From assembly GCA_029216955.1 (NCBI GenBank), contig JANAVB010006999.1:1978431-2042430 (forward strand): a stretch of 64,000 nucleotides of DNA. Reading direction: 5' to 3'. The notes under the pieces are model-generated. The model did not search any database, was not told the origin of the DNA, and saw only the letters and a program-made list of their open reading frames with translations. Positions within the stretch are counted from its first letter, which is position 1; each line of letters opens with the position of its first letter. The stretch comes from Iris pallida (Eukaryota > Streptophyta > Magnoliopsida > Asparagales > Iridaceae). This document shows, one piece after another, positions 31,633 to 43,799 of the stretch. Position numbers and translations under genes: made by a program.

Positions 31633-31639
31633 TATAAAT
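31633..31639 (+). promoter_or_regulatory. TATA-like site in the element A LTR
   Basis: TATAAAT lies about 870 bp from the LTR start once element B is removed, followed by CT-rich and CAA-rich leader-like sequence (31755-31850). The same site lies near 38700 in the 3' LTR. If used, R plus U5 would be about 3.4 kb long. Confidence 0.45.
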
Positions 31640-31862
31640 TCTTAGCCATTGATTTTCCCTCTTTAAATCCTAACCATCCATTCCTAAACTTCTCCTCACA
31701 GCACATATGTGCCGGCCCTAAATTCTAGGGAGCACATTTTTTCAAATTCCCCTCCCCTCTCTCATTAATTATTAACTCTCTCTCCTTCCTTTTTATTTCC
31801 ATTCCTATACACAACACAACAACAACATCAAGAACATCAACACAGCAGCCACCTTCTTCTCC

Positions 31863-32348
31863 ATGCAACCCGACACACCCCCTCATGGCCTGAGCTCCGG
31901 CCACCCCTGGCCTCCTCCGCCGTGGGCGGCCATCCGCCACCACTCCCTACTCCATGCAACCGACCACCACTCTCCTTTCCTCCTCCTCCTTCCACATCCC
32001 GCGACCACCACCATCAACTCCGAAACCAGCAGCCCCCGCCCTCGTCGGGGTGCGCCGTCGCCGACCCTCGTCGAGGCGCGCAACCCCCCGCCGCCGCCTG
32101 GCCGGGCCGGCCACCGCCGGTGCGCACAGCGGCCTCGGCAGCAAGCGCGAGCACAGCAGCGCCCGCTCCTTGCCTCGCACGGACGAGCGCGTGCAGCGCC
32201 TTCGCCGGCCACGCGTCGCCGTGGCCGTATTCCCCCGCCTTGGGCAAACTCCGGCGACCCCCCTGGGTCCGCCACCTCGCTCCCCGGCGCGACGTATAGG
32301 CGATTCGTGCGTTTTGAACGACGTCCCGTCGTGACGCGCGCGAAATGA
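31863..32348 (+). other. GC-rich island with a 161-codon frame in the element A LTR
   Basis: A sharply GC-rich block follows a CAA-rich leader. An ATG opens 161 codons of Pro-, Arg- and Ala-rich sequence (MQPDTPPHGLSSGHPWPPPP). The 3' LTR keeps the same length and frame at 38927-39412 with substitutions only. Almost every other frame is also open, as expected of high GC, so coding is unproven. The block looks like a plant 5' leader and first exon, perhaps captured from a host gene. Confidence 0.4.
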
Positions 32349-32779
32349 AGTTCGTTTTGGCACCCCGTCACAGCAACTTCGTGCGCATTTTCCTGAAGAT
32401 CCGACCATTGGATCGGCAATTTTTTTGCTCCGTCACAATCTCGGTATATCCACCTTCATCCCTGTCAATTTTTGTCCGTTAATTTTATCGTTTGATACAT
32501 CAAAACCGGCCACCAAGTTGACCGTTTAAATTGTATTAAATTTGGACAGTTTCGCGGGGCCAACTTCGTCAGCTTGTATCTCCTCCACCGCAGCTCCTCT
32601 GGCGTGCTACCAGTTCTGGTGCGAAGCTGGTATAACCCTCTTGCTACCCCTTCAGTTTCGTTTCATTGTGAGCTTGTTTGATTGGTTGAATTCGACGCCA
32701 AAGTTGGTCGTCCGAATTCGTAATTTCCAACTTGTAAAATTCCATTTTTGAACACGGGACTCCAGATTTCATTTCTGAC

Positions 32780-33480
32780 ACCACCATTAGACTTGTGGCG
32801 TCGTTCTGGCATATTTTCATATAAAATTTGTTAGATTTGGAGAACGTGGGCCCGGGCACGTATTTCGGTGCAAAGCGGGTCCCACTTTCTGGGTCAACCG
32901 GACTTTTTGACACTGGCTCATCGAAATCCAATTCCGGATATACTGTTGAGTTCGTATCGTCATTCTGGACTCATTGACATATAATTTGCTAGGTTTTGGT
33001 GGACATTGGGTCTGGCACGCATTTCGGTGCAAGACGGATACCAATATCCGGGTCAACGGGTCATTTTGAGATCGGCTCATCGGAATCCAATTCTGGAGAT
33101 ACCGTTGAGTTCGTATCATCATTCTGGACTCGTTGACAGGTAGTTTGCTAAGTTTTGAGAACTTTGGCTCCGGCACGCATTTCCGTGCAAACCGGAATTC
33201 TAAGTTCTGGTCAACGGGCCAAAATGAGATCGGGTCAACGGAATCCAATTCTGGAGATACCGTTGGGTTCGTATCGACATTCTAGTTTTGTGGACATATA
33301 ATTTGTTATATTATATAGACTTGTTTTCTTGCACGTTTTTCGGTACAAAACGGCTCCGACACGGACACCGTTTTGACCCGAAATTACCTTTTTGCCCTTG
33401 TGTCCAAATTGGACCGATGGGTAGGCTATCCTAGCTAATTTGACCATTCTGGACACGTTGGCGATGTTCATTTCATCGTC
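32780..33480 (+). repeat. 158-bp tandem array in the element A LTR
   Basis: Four degenerate units are marked by GGCACGCATTTCGGTGCAA at 32855, 33014, 33172 and (diverged, GCACGTTTTTCGGTACAA) 33331, a spacing of 158-159 bp. Each unit also contains GGGTCAACGG and CCAATTCTGGAGATACCGTT. The array recurs at about 39845-40545 in the 3' LTR. Confidence 0.85.
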
Positions 33481-33749
33481 CGACAATGTTTGTTGATAAT
33501 TTCTCTGAGTTTAACCTTTTTATAATTAAATAATAATTAATTCTTATAATGTTCGTATTTCGGGATTAGTACAACGAAACTGAGATCAGTCAATTCCAGT
33601 GGTCTCACATCGCTGAAATTGACAAGTTGGATACGTGGATCACTATAATAAGATTATCAACCTTACCGATAATCTTCTTATCTCGATTTGCGTGTCGTAA
33701 GTTTCGACGTACAAATAACGAAGTACACTTTATATTAGACTAGAATTGA

Positions 33750-33860
33750 CCCTGTTTGACCAGAGTTGACCAGTTGACCCAAAGTCAACTATAAGTCAAC
33801 ACTTGACCTAGTTTGACTAGATTTTTGACCGGAGTCGACCTAGAGTTGTTTTGACTTAGA
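33750..33860 (+). promoter_or_regulatory. TTGAC cluster in the element A LTR
   Basis: About ten TTGAC or GTCAA words within 110 bp, repeated at 40800-40930. Same motif class as the array in LTR D. WRKY binding is inference. Confidence 0.4.
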
Positions 33861-34244
33861 AGAACCTAGAATAATGTAGATTGATTATAGAGATTCATTT
33901 ATTACAACTTGAACACCTTGTAACCTATGTTGCTTTAAATAGGACTCTGTGGCTTCAGTGGGACCCCCTATACTTATCAGCTGTTCAGGTTATCGAGACG
34001 AGTACATTCTCTGATCATTTCATATCATGCTTAGAATTATTTCTTGCAGTTGATTACTTTACTTGTACTGTCACGTTGGTCACACGGATTGGTACTATAT
34101 GGATCCTTTCTTGAGATATTATCCTTAGGGAGCATCGGGTACTCTATGTTCTGTGCGTTTCACTTTCATAGCGTATCATATGCTTCTTGGTTCTTTGATC
34201 ACTTACGACATGTACCCTCATGATCGTAGAGTCTTCCTGGAATC

Positions 34245-34446
34245 TTACACTGTTGGGTTACCCCCAGAATCCCCATTTTTATGGGACTTACACTATTGGG
34301 TTACCCCCAGAATCCCCATTTTTATGGGACTTACACTGTTGGGTTACCCCCAGAATCCCCATTTTTATGGGACTACTATGTATCACCTTCGGGGTCTACC
34401 ACCCTTCGGGGGCTTATCACCTTCGGGGTCTATCACCTTCGGGGTC
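34245..34446 (+). repeat. 43-bp and 17-bp tandem repeats in the element A LTR
   Basis: Three 43-bp units (TTACACTGTTGGGTTACCCC and onward to ATTTTTATGGGAC) are followed by about four units of ATCACCTTCGGGGTCT. Both arrays recur at about 41308-41510. The overlapping ORFs here are repeat translations. Confidence 0.9.
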
Positions 34447-35124
34447 TGTTACATAGCATCATATAACATAACCTGGCTGGATCCTTGTGTATTAATCGGG
34501 GGTACGGGAGGAGTATTACATGTTCATATTGTACTCTGACTCACTAGTCACTGCTAGTTCCCTATGTATAGTAGATATTTCTATTACAGTTCTCTCTCTG
34601 TTTACATACTGCACTTCTTTCAGTACTTGTATCTTACTTTACTGTATGTTTATATTTTCTAACCTGCTATGATCTGTTGAGATGTACTGTACTCGCTCCA
34701 GTCCTGACTGGACCTGTTGATAAATTTTACAGGTAGCCTGGAGGTGCCTGCTAGCCTAGAGGAGACACATTAGAGGTTGTTTAGGTAGTTATTTCATTTT
34801 GTCTGGAGTTGTATTTACTTTGTGGATTACTGTATCTGTATTTAAGTTTTGAGATGTATTTCTGGGTTTATGTATCTTAGACACTTAGACTTCTATCTCC
34901 TATATCTCTTTTGGATTTCATGTTTTATCTATCCTTATCATGCTCTACCTTAGATGTGATTGAGTTTGTATCTGCTATGTCACCCCCATTCGGGGAGTAT
35001 AAACTGTTAGTCTTATACTGTTAGATGCATTGAGACCTAGGACAGCATTCTACCGCCGACACTGCGGCGTAGGCTGGGCGTTGTTACGTTCTCGTGCCCT
35101 AACTCTAGGGCGCGGGTCGTGACA

Positions 35125-37829
35125 CGTTTTTAGTGGTGGCCCATGCAGGTCGAGACTAAAAGTTTAGTGGTATTCGAACTTGAGTACCACTACATCCTAC
35201 ACTAGGAATAGGATATATTTTTGAAGATACTCAATCACAGTTAGGAACCCTTGAGAGATTCCTGGGACGACCCAGGAGAATCTTATTTAACTTCGATTTG
35301 AAAACTCTCTTTTTCCTTTGATTTGATTCATTTTTACTTTTTGTTGTTAAATTTGATTTTAATGGATTATTGTTGAATTTGAGTTTGTATTTATTAATTT
35401 TGATGGATGATTGTCGAATTTTGAATTTTGATGATAGCTGCTGCATTCGAGTTTGTATTTTGATGGATTTTGTTTATTTTTGAATTTTGATGTTCGTTAA
35501 TAAATTTGATTTGATTTTTGAGTATTCATTATTGATTTAATTTAATTTTTGGCAAGATGAAATTATATGGGCTAGGTCATCTATGTTATGGAATCTAGTC
35601 TTCTATGGTCACATTAGCCAGCATGGTGAGGACATATAGTCTGACTCTGGATATATTTCTCGGGTGTGGGAATTTAAGGTTTTCGCAGCCAAGCTAGCGG
35701 CACCGCGAAAATGTTAAATACCATGATTCTAGAGATATGTGCATAAGTCAAGGGCTCTGTGATTATCGTAGCATTGCTTACTGGTATGACGAGGATTTAG
35801 AGTACCATGATTTTGGACAGACGCATATGATTATCAGATTGTACCTTAAATATTTTCAAACATGTTTTCTCTACTTTGTTTCAGTCTTTCAAAAAAAAAG
35901 AGAAAAGAATTATTATTTGTTTGTTTTGTCTAGTTTTCTATTATTTAACTCAGGAGTAAGTTTAGTTGGTTTTATAAACCTTGTGAAATTTCTTGCTATA
36001 AGTTTTTTATAATACAATGAATCGATAATTTTGCTAGACTTTATCTTGAAATTGATATTTTAACTCTGGATTTCAAAACGGTTTCTTCTTTAAACAGATA
36101 AGCAGAACAGATTCTATTATCATTCTCTTCCTGCCAATATTTTATTCCCATCAATCTTTGTCTTATATAACTATCATGATTACATCAATTCCCTGTCTAG
36201 TATATAATTCTGTCAGCTATACCTTAAAAACTCTTGGATCTTCATATAACCTTACCTGAGAAACGTAGAGGAAGTGACGTAAATCATCTAGTACGGAAAT
36301 GACGTGATTGGTTATCATATGATAATTTAGTAGGAATCAAAATGTTGGATGTCAAAAAAAATTTTGAGATAGAAATGTGGTGAAGGTTTAGAATGAAATC
36401 GAGGGATAAATGTTATTAATTTAGAAACAATTGCAGAAAATTTGGTTATGAGTAATTCATGGATGTATTTCAAAACTAATGAGGATGTTCAAGGTCAACC
36501 TAGTTTTGAGAACTTAGAAAATCTTGGTTATTGATTCTGGGGAAAACTTTTACTCTGAGGCGATGTGGAAATTTAGTAATGGAAAGAGAATTTTATTGTA
36601 ATCAATGATTATGCAAAATTGAACTAGATATTGTAAGAAATGACTAGAGACAGATAGAACACAAGGATTTTAAGTTATAGGAATTATTTTGGATGAAAAA
36701 AATGTGTAGAATTCAAAAGGATAATAATTTAAGGTGAACGTTGAAGAAATGTGAAGGTTGATTTATAAAACGAGAATAAATTTTGCATGACATAGTGGTA
36801 TTAGGGCTGAATAAATACGAGGCTTGATTTAAACAAGTACGAGGATTCCATAAACTGGATTTGGAGGTTTCGGATCTAATTTAGAACGAGGTGAAAGAAT
36901 TTGGAAACTTGATTAAATGGGTAAGTGTTGATACCTAATTAAGAGGGGTATGCTTCGTGGAAAATGTTTTGGAAGTTAAAATTTTTTGTCTATGGTGATC
37001 ATGGTAAAATTTAGATGACTGAAGGTTATAGAAATTTTGAGGGTAGTCATATGAAGGTTGATTTTATATTGGAGTTTGTGAGAAAATATGATTGGCAAAT
37101 GATAAACTGATAGTATTAGAGAGGGATGATTTGCTGACTTCGTATGAAATCTTTTCCTATTTTTTTTCTCTAAAAAGGGTTTTTCAATATCATTAAATCC
37201 TAGTTTCCTTAATCACGACTAAATCGACTTCGATCACCTTTTCTTATCATATTTATATCTTGGGTTGTACTTAATTGAATTAAATTTGATTACGACCTGA
37301 ATCTCGATCCTTGTATGCTCGTTCTCAGACTTTGTTGAACCTGTCCTCCATATTGCCTAAATTTTGATTTCCCCAATTTGATCAACTTAGATCGTATCGA
37401 GAATAAATATTTTTAATATATATTGTGATTGGATTTTCATGCAAGTGACTTTCATTCTTAACTTTGATTTTGATTTTTTTGAACCCTTTATAAATAATTG
37501 GTAGTTATCTTTCCTTATTTTTATGATAAGTACCAGTTTTCACATAGGATGGTAGGCTGTCTTACAGTTTTGATGATTGTTATTTCCGTATATTTCCTAA
37601 TTTAGCACCCTAGACTGCTTGTGTGTTTGATACCCTATGACCCTTCCGGTTAGCATGACTAGTATACCTAGATGAGACTTCATTGTCACCGTATGCCATG
37701 ACCCTGTATGCCGTTCTTTTTTGATGGTATGTTTTATTTAAGTTCTGGAACTTTTATTGTGGGGGTTTGACCTAGAGGGAGTATGGACATTTTAATTTCG
37801 AGGACGAAATTTTTATAAGGTGGGTAGGA
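35125..37829 (+). other. Non-coding interior of element A
   Basis: No gag or pol similarity is seen in any frame; the sequence is AT-rich. Just after the LTR lies AGTGGTGGCCCATGCAGG (35132-35149), which also follows the LTR of element E and may be the primer region. The right end carries TTTCGAGGACGAAAT and a purine-rich AAGGTGGGTAGGA (37817-37829) before the 3' LTR. Confidence 0.75.
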
Positions 37830-38926
37830 TGTGAGCACCCTGAATTTCGGGTTGATTTTTTTATTTTATTTTATTTTTCTGATTGATTGGTTTTGATTAA
37901 TATTTTATTTATTTATCTGTAAGTGTACTTTTTCATGCCGCTGATATTTGGAGTATCAGGGATGTTCAACTCTGGAAATCTTCTTCACGAGTTTTGGAGT
38001 GGACATGATTACCTTCATGACGGTATATAGTGTCCCATCCAAACTTGTTCCCTTGTGCTCTTTCTGCTTCGCTGAACTTTGGGTCGATTTAGACCATTTG
38101 ATTATTATTTATTTTTCCTACTCTTTTCCTTGATCATTTTCAGCGCGTTACCATGACTTTTAAATTGGGAGCGCAAGACCAGTCAGTTTCTTGAAACCAA
38201 CTCCTCATTGATGATCTACTCGAGTCGCTCGTCACCCATGACCTTCGTGTCCCACTCAGACACGTCATTTTGTGCTCCATTTGATTCGCACAACTTTCCC
38301 GACACGTGACCCGATTTTATTTCACTCCACGGCGTCACATTCATCTTCCAACTTGATTTGTGGGTCCCCTGTCGACCAAAACCTGTCCGCCACAATTATG
38401 GACATGGCCCACTTTGAGCCTACTATCCGTCCGCCACTTGTGTCCCATTTATTGGAATCCCCATGTGCTACTTATTTACTCATGATCATCAACGTCTATT
38501 TTTAATTCTATTATTGCATCATGTCCGATTTTGACTCAATCCGGCTCCACCGAGTCCAGTCCAGCTTTGTGTTGTCCTCCATCATGACATCCTCATAATT
38601 CTTGCCTAAAAATATCAAGTGCTTATTTTGCCTATTTTTAATATTTAATGGAAAATTTCCATTGATTTTTACCCATTGGAATGATCCCATTTTCTAGCTA
38701 TAAATTCTTAGCCATTGATTTTTCCTCTTTAAATCCTAACCCTCCATTCCTAAACTTCTCCTCACAGCACATGTGTGCCGGCCCTAAATTCTAGGGAGCA
38801 CACTTTTTCAAATTCCCCCCCTCTCTCATTAATTATTAACTCTCTCTCCTTCCTTTTTATTTCTATTCCTATACACAACACAACAACAACATCAAGAACA
38901 TCAACACAGCAGCCACCTTCTTCTCC

Positions 38927-39412
38927 ATGCAACCCGACACACCCCCTAATGGCCTGAGCTCCGGCCACACCTGGCCTCCTCCGCCGTGGGCGACCATCCG
39001 CCACCACTCCCTACTCCATGCAACCGACCACCACTCTCCTTTCCTCCTCCTCCTTCCACATCCCGCGACCACCACCATCAACTCCGAAACCAGCAGCCCC
39101 CGCCCTCGTCGGGGTGCGCCGCCGCCGACCCTCGTCGAGGCGTGCAGCCCCCCGCCGCCGCCTGGTCGGGCCGGCCACCGTCGGTGCGCGCAGCGGCCTC
39201 GGCAGCAAGCGCGAGCACAGCAGCGCGCGCCCCTTGCCGCGCGCGGACGAGCGCGTGCAGCGCCTTCGCCGGCCACGCGTCACCGTGGACGTGTTCCCCC
39301 GCCTTGGGCGAACTCCAGCGACCCCCCTGGATCCGCCACCTCGCTCCCCGGCGCGACGTATAGGCGATTCGTGCGTTTTGAACGACGTCCCGCCGTGACG
39401 CGCGCGAAATGA
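38927..39412 (+). other. GC-rich island with a 161-codon frame, second copy
   Basis: Counterpart of 31863-32348 with the same length and frame and about 14 amino-acid differences, no indels or stops. Confidence 0.4.
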
Positions 39413-39844
39413 AGTTCGTTTTGACGTCCCGTCGCAGCAACTTCGCACACATTTTTTCGGAGATCCGACCGTTGGATCGGCGATTTTTTTGCTCCGTCAC
39501 AATCTCGGTATATCCACCTTCATCTCTGTCAATTTTTGTCCGTTAATGTTATCGTTTGATACATCAAAACCGGCCACCAAGTTGACCGTTTAAATTATAT
39601 TAAATTTGGACAGTTTCGCAGGGCCAACTTTGTCAGCTTGTATCTCCTCTACCGCAGCTCCGTTTGGCGTGCTACCAGTTCCGGTGTGAAGCTGGTATAA
39701 CCCTCTTGCTACCCCTTCAGTTTCGTTTCATTGTGAGCTTGTTTGATTGGTTGAATTCGACGCCAAAGTTGGCCGTCCGAATTCGTAATTTCTAACTTGT
39801 AAAATTCTATTTTTGAACACGGGACTCCAGATTTCATTTCTGAC

Positions 39845-40545
39845 ACCACCATTAGACTTGTGGCGTCGTTCTGGCATGTTTTCATATAAAATTTGTTAGA
39901 TTTGGAGAACGTGGGCCCGGGCACGCATTTCGGTGCAAAGCGGGTCCCACTTTCTGGGTCAACGGGACTTTTTGACGCCGGCTCATCGGAATCCAATTCC
40001 GGATATACCGTTGAGTTCGTATCGTTATTCTGGACTCGTTGACATATAATTTGCTAGGTTTTGGTGGACATTGGGTCTGGCACGCATTTCGGTGCAAGAC
40101 GGATACCAATATCTGGGTCAACGGGTCATTTTGAGATCGGCTCATCGGAATCCAATTCCGGAGATACCGTTGAGTTCGTATCATCATTTTGGACTCGTTG
40201 ACAGGTAGTTTGCTAAGTTTGAGAACTTTGACTATGGCACGCATTTCCGTATAAACCGGAATTCCAAGTTCTGGTCAACGGGCCAAAATGAGATCGGGTT
40301 AACGGAATCCAATTCTGGAGATACCGTTGGGTTCGTATCGACATTCTGGTTTCATGGACATATAATTTCTTATATTTTATAGACTTATTTTCTTGCACAT
40401 TTTTCGGTGCAAAACGGCTCCGACACGGACACCGTTTTGACCCGAATTTACCTTTTTGCCCTTGTGTCCAAATTGGACGATGGGTAGGCTATCCTAGCTA
40501 ATTTGACCATTCTGGACATGTTGGCGATGTTCATTTCATCGTCCG
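39845..40545 (+). repeat. 158-bp tandem array, 3' LTR copy
   Basis: Units marked by GGCACGCATTTCGGTGCAA at about 39920 and 40079, with diverged units near 40236 and 40394. Confidence 0.8.
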
Positions 40546-42188
40546 ACAATGTTTGTTGTTAATTTCTCTGAGTTTAACCTTTTTATAATTAAATAATAAT
40601 TAATTCTTATAATGTTCGTATTTCGGGATTAGTACAACGAAACTGAGATCAGTCAATTCCAGTGGTCTCACATCGCTGAAATTGACAAGTTGGATACGTG
40701 GATCACTATAATAAGATTATCAACCTTACCGATAATCTTCTTATCTCGATTTGCGTGTCGTAAGTTTCGACGTACAAATAACGAAGTACACTTTATATTA
40801 GACTAGAATTGACCCTGTTTGACCAGAGTTGACCAGTTGACCCAAAGTCAACTATAAGTCAACACTTGACCTAGTTTGACTAGATTTTTGACCGGAGTCG
40901 ACCTAGAGTTGTTTTGACTTAGAAGAACCTAGAATAATGTAGATTGATTATAGAGATTCATTTATTACAACTTGAACACCTTGTAACCTGTGTTGCTTTA
41001 AATAGGACTCTGTGGCTTCAGTGGGACCCCCTATACTTATCAGCTGTTCAGGTTATCGAGGCGAGTACATTCTCTGATCATTTCATATCCTGCTTAGAAT
41101 TATTTCCTGCAGTAGATTACTTTACTTGTACTGTCACGTTGGTCACACGGATTGGTACTATATGGATCCTTTCTTGAGATGTTATCCTTAGGGAGCATCG
41201 GGTACTCTATGTTCTGTGCGTTTCACTTTCATAGCGTATCATATGCTTCTTGGTTCTTTGATCACTTACGACATGTACCCTCATGATCGTAGAGTCTTCC
41301 TGGAATCTTACACTGTTGGGTTACCCCCAGAATCCCCATTTTTATGGGACTTACACTGTTGGGTTACCCACAGAATCCCCATTTTTATGGGACTTATACT
41401 GTTGGGTTACCCCCAGAATCCCCATTTTTATGGGACTACTATGTATCACCTTCGGGGTCTACCACCCTTCGGGGGCTTATCACCTTCGGGGTCTATCACC
41501 TTCGGGGTATGTTACATAGCATCATATAACATAACCTGGCTGGATCCTTGTGTATTGATCGGGGGTACGGGGGGAGTATTACATGTTCATATTGTACTCT
41601 GACTCACTAGTCACTACTAGTTCCCTATGTATAGTAGATATTTCTATTACAGTTCTCTCTCTGTTTACATACTGCACTTCTTTCAGTACTTGTATCTTAC
41701 TTTACTGTATGTTTATATTTTCTAACTTGCTATGATCTGTTGAGATGTACTGTACTCGCTCCAGTCCTGACTGGACCTGTTGATAAATTTTACAGATAGC
41801 CTGGAGGTGCCTGCTAGCCTAGAGGAGACACATTAGAGGTTGTTTAGGTAGTTATTTCATTTTGTCTGGAGTTGTATTTACTTTGTGGATTACTGTATCT
41901 GTATTTAAGTTTTGAGATGTATTTCTGGGTTTATGTATCTTAGACACTTAGACTTCTATCTCCTATATCTCTTTTGGATTTCATGTTTTATCTATCCTTA
42001 TCATGCTCTACCTTAGATGTGATTGAGTTTGTATCTGCTATGTCACCCCCATTCGGGGAGTATAAACTGTTTAGTCTTATACTGTTAGATGCATTGAGAC
42101 CTAGGACAGCGTTCTACCGCCGACACTGCGGCGTAGGCAGGGCGTTGTTACGTTCTCGTGCCCTAACTCTAGGGCGCGGGTCGTGACA

Positions 42189-42972
42189 ATTGTCGTCCTA
42201 TTCAGTACTCACGTCCTGTTATATATTTTCTGTTAATTTTGTCCTGTATTTCACATGTTTTACATGCTCTTATGCTATACTTTGATTGGAGGCTAGGTTC
42301 TGTTCGGGAGAAGGGTTACAACCCCGGTCCTTGTTTGGTTTACGGGTTGTAACTCGGCTTTCGAATGGCGCCCAAGTCTTCCCATATCTTTGTCTTGTAT
42401 TTCATTATACTGTCTCTTATAGAATTTGTTAATTCATATGGAACTGCTGTTAGTGTTTGTACTTGCTCATTTTCCTGACAGGATACCGTTGACATATTAC
42501 AGATGTTTTCGAGGTAGACTGCTCGATCTACTATGGGGTCGAGATAGACGGAGACTTAGTCCAGGACTGTGGCCTGATAGTTGAGCCACTAGACTTTGTA
42601 CTCCCAAAGTAGTTAGCTTAGTTAATTAGGCTTTCCTGGACTGCGATCCAGCTTTTATTTTAGACTGTAGTAGCTTATATTTATATTTTGTGACTCTGTG
42701 ATGTTGTTTGTTTCTCTCTAGCTGTGTTGGATGTTGAACTCATTTTCTGTTTTCACATCTATCATATTTTTATTTCGTACTATCTATCCTAGTTTGTTCT
42801 TATGACTGAGTTATGCCATATTATACCTCCGTGCGGAGATGACAGGTACCCTTATATTTTATCTAGTTGTAGTTTTTATAGACGACCTATACAGCGTTCT
42901 ACCGCCGATTCTGCGGCATAGGCTGGACGTAACCACGTGCTCGTGCCCCTAATCAGGGTGCGGGTCGTGACA
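42189..42972 (+). repeat. LTR D, right portion
   Basis: Continues 13163-14728 after element A. It ends GGGTGCGGGTCGTGACA at 42972. The stretch AGCGTTCTACCGCCGATTCT upstream of the end parallels the A and E LTR ends. No internal region follows, so D is a solo or truncated LTR. Confidence 0.7.
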
Positions 42973-43196
42973 CAATGTCCACGTTACAGAGTTCGTATCC
43001 TATCCATGTTTGTGTAGCATAGGTTAGCAGATGCACATATCAAGCTACAAACTGCAGTAATTTTCTTTTATGATACCACATCAATTTTTACATTTAAGCA
43101 TGTCCCTATACTTGAAAATGAAGTAACAAAAAATTAATAAATAGAAGTAGGATACAAAAACTTGAGAGCAACCAAATGAACAAAACCAATGTCTAC

Positions 43197-43323
43197 CTTC
43201 TTGGTCATTACTCATAGTTGTTGAAAATAGGTAAGTTCTTCGATCTCGTGGAAGAGATTTTAAGATTTCATCAATGGACTTCTCAAACTCCTGGTTAAGG
43301 AATTTATCAGCCTCATCAAGAAC
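43197..43323 (-). pseudogene. Single exon of a DEAD-box RNA helicase (RH10/Rrp3-like)
   Basis: A 127-bp exon on the minus strand is bounded by TTGCAG before GTTCTTGATGAG and by AAG before GTAGAC, both good splice sites. It encodes [20 protein letters not shown], with the DEAD box, and onward to motif III, which reads STT instead of SAT. This subfamily acts in nucleolar pre-rRNA processing. After the motif III methionine a 7-nt insertion relative to the family pattern (giving ATGAGTAATGACC) shifts the frame. No other helicase exon is visible nearby, so this is a gene fragment, not a gene. Confidence 0.75.
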
Positions 43324-43799
43324 CTGCAACCAGTCAAACATATTAAACATCCAATATTACATTATATTTTTAGGCAAACATGAGAAGTAATATCAATAAG
43401 TGAAATAAAATTGACTAAGAGTACTAAAATGCATTCCCTTTTTTGTTCATTTATTTCTTAGAAGTAATATTGGACATATACAATAAAGGTCAAGTGGCAA
43501 CCAAAACTAGTTTCAGATAGACAACTCAATCCTCTGGACCGGTCCTGCATAAGATTTAGCATTTGCAAGATAAAGTCTCCAACAAAATCTCGTATGACCG
43601 TTACAGACGTCAAGATGTCAAAATTTTACCCAAGTGTTACAAAATTCATACACAGCTACAGCAATTATAATCATGTAAAGTATTGATGAAAAAAGCAATT
43701 ACCAATATCCTGTGGCTTGATACTCCAGAAGAAGTAGAACTCGAAGATGAAAGCTATCCCCTCCCCAATTTAAGGCCTTAGTGATGAACGATTTACACC
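43324..43799. other. Spacer between the two gene fragments
   Basis: AT-rich, intron-like sequence. I see no further exon of either gene. Confidence 0.5.

Larger units (their letters stand above)
30958..35124 (+). repeat. Element A 5' LTR, second piece
   Basis: Continues the LTR after element B and matches 38024-42188 along its length. It contains, in order, a TATA-like site, a GC-rich island, a 158-bp tandem array, a TTGAC cluster and 43-bp repeats. It ends GGGTCGTGACA at 35124. Confidence 0.9.
14729..42188 (+). mobile_element. Element A: LARD-like LTR retrotransposon split by element B
   Basis: Both LTRs begin TGTGAGCACCCT and end GGGTCGTGACA. ATTGT at 14724-14728 and 42189-42193 is a perfect TSD. 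Removing element B and one copy of its TSD gives a 5' LTR of about 4361 bp, against 4359 bp for the 3' LTR. The 2.7-kb interior (35125-37829) has no coding similarity. TTTCGAGGACGAAAT before the 3' LTR (37795-37809) is the chromovirus-type tail seen also in the 5141-13162 element. Very long LTRs with a non-coding interior fit the LARD class. Confidence 0.88.
37830..42188 (+). repeat. Element A 3' LTR
   Basis: 4359 bp, starting TGTGAGCACCCTG and ending GGGTCGTGACA, followed by the TSD ATTGT. It carries the same internal repeats and GC-rich island as the 5' LTR. Confidence 0.92.

Noticed and set aside
31883..32419. Several 77-178-codon ORFs in all frames of the GC island
   Set aside because: High GC removes stops in every frame; no domain is recognisable. 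Only the frame after the CAA-rich leader is kept as a possibility.
42189..42972. Right LTR of a complete D element
   Set aside because: No D interior or second LTR is seen; only LTR sequence on both sides of A, so D is a solo or truncated LTR.
43081..43350. An intact 89-codon helicase-like protein
   Set aside because: The ORF runs through both splice sites into intron sequence; only the central 127 bp is helicase exon.
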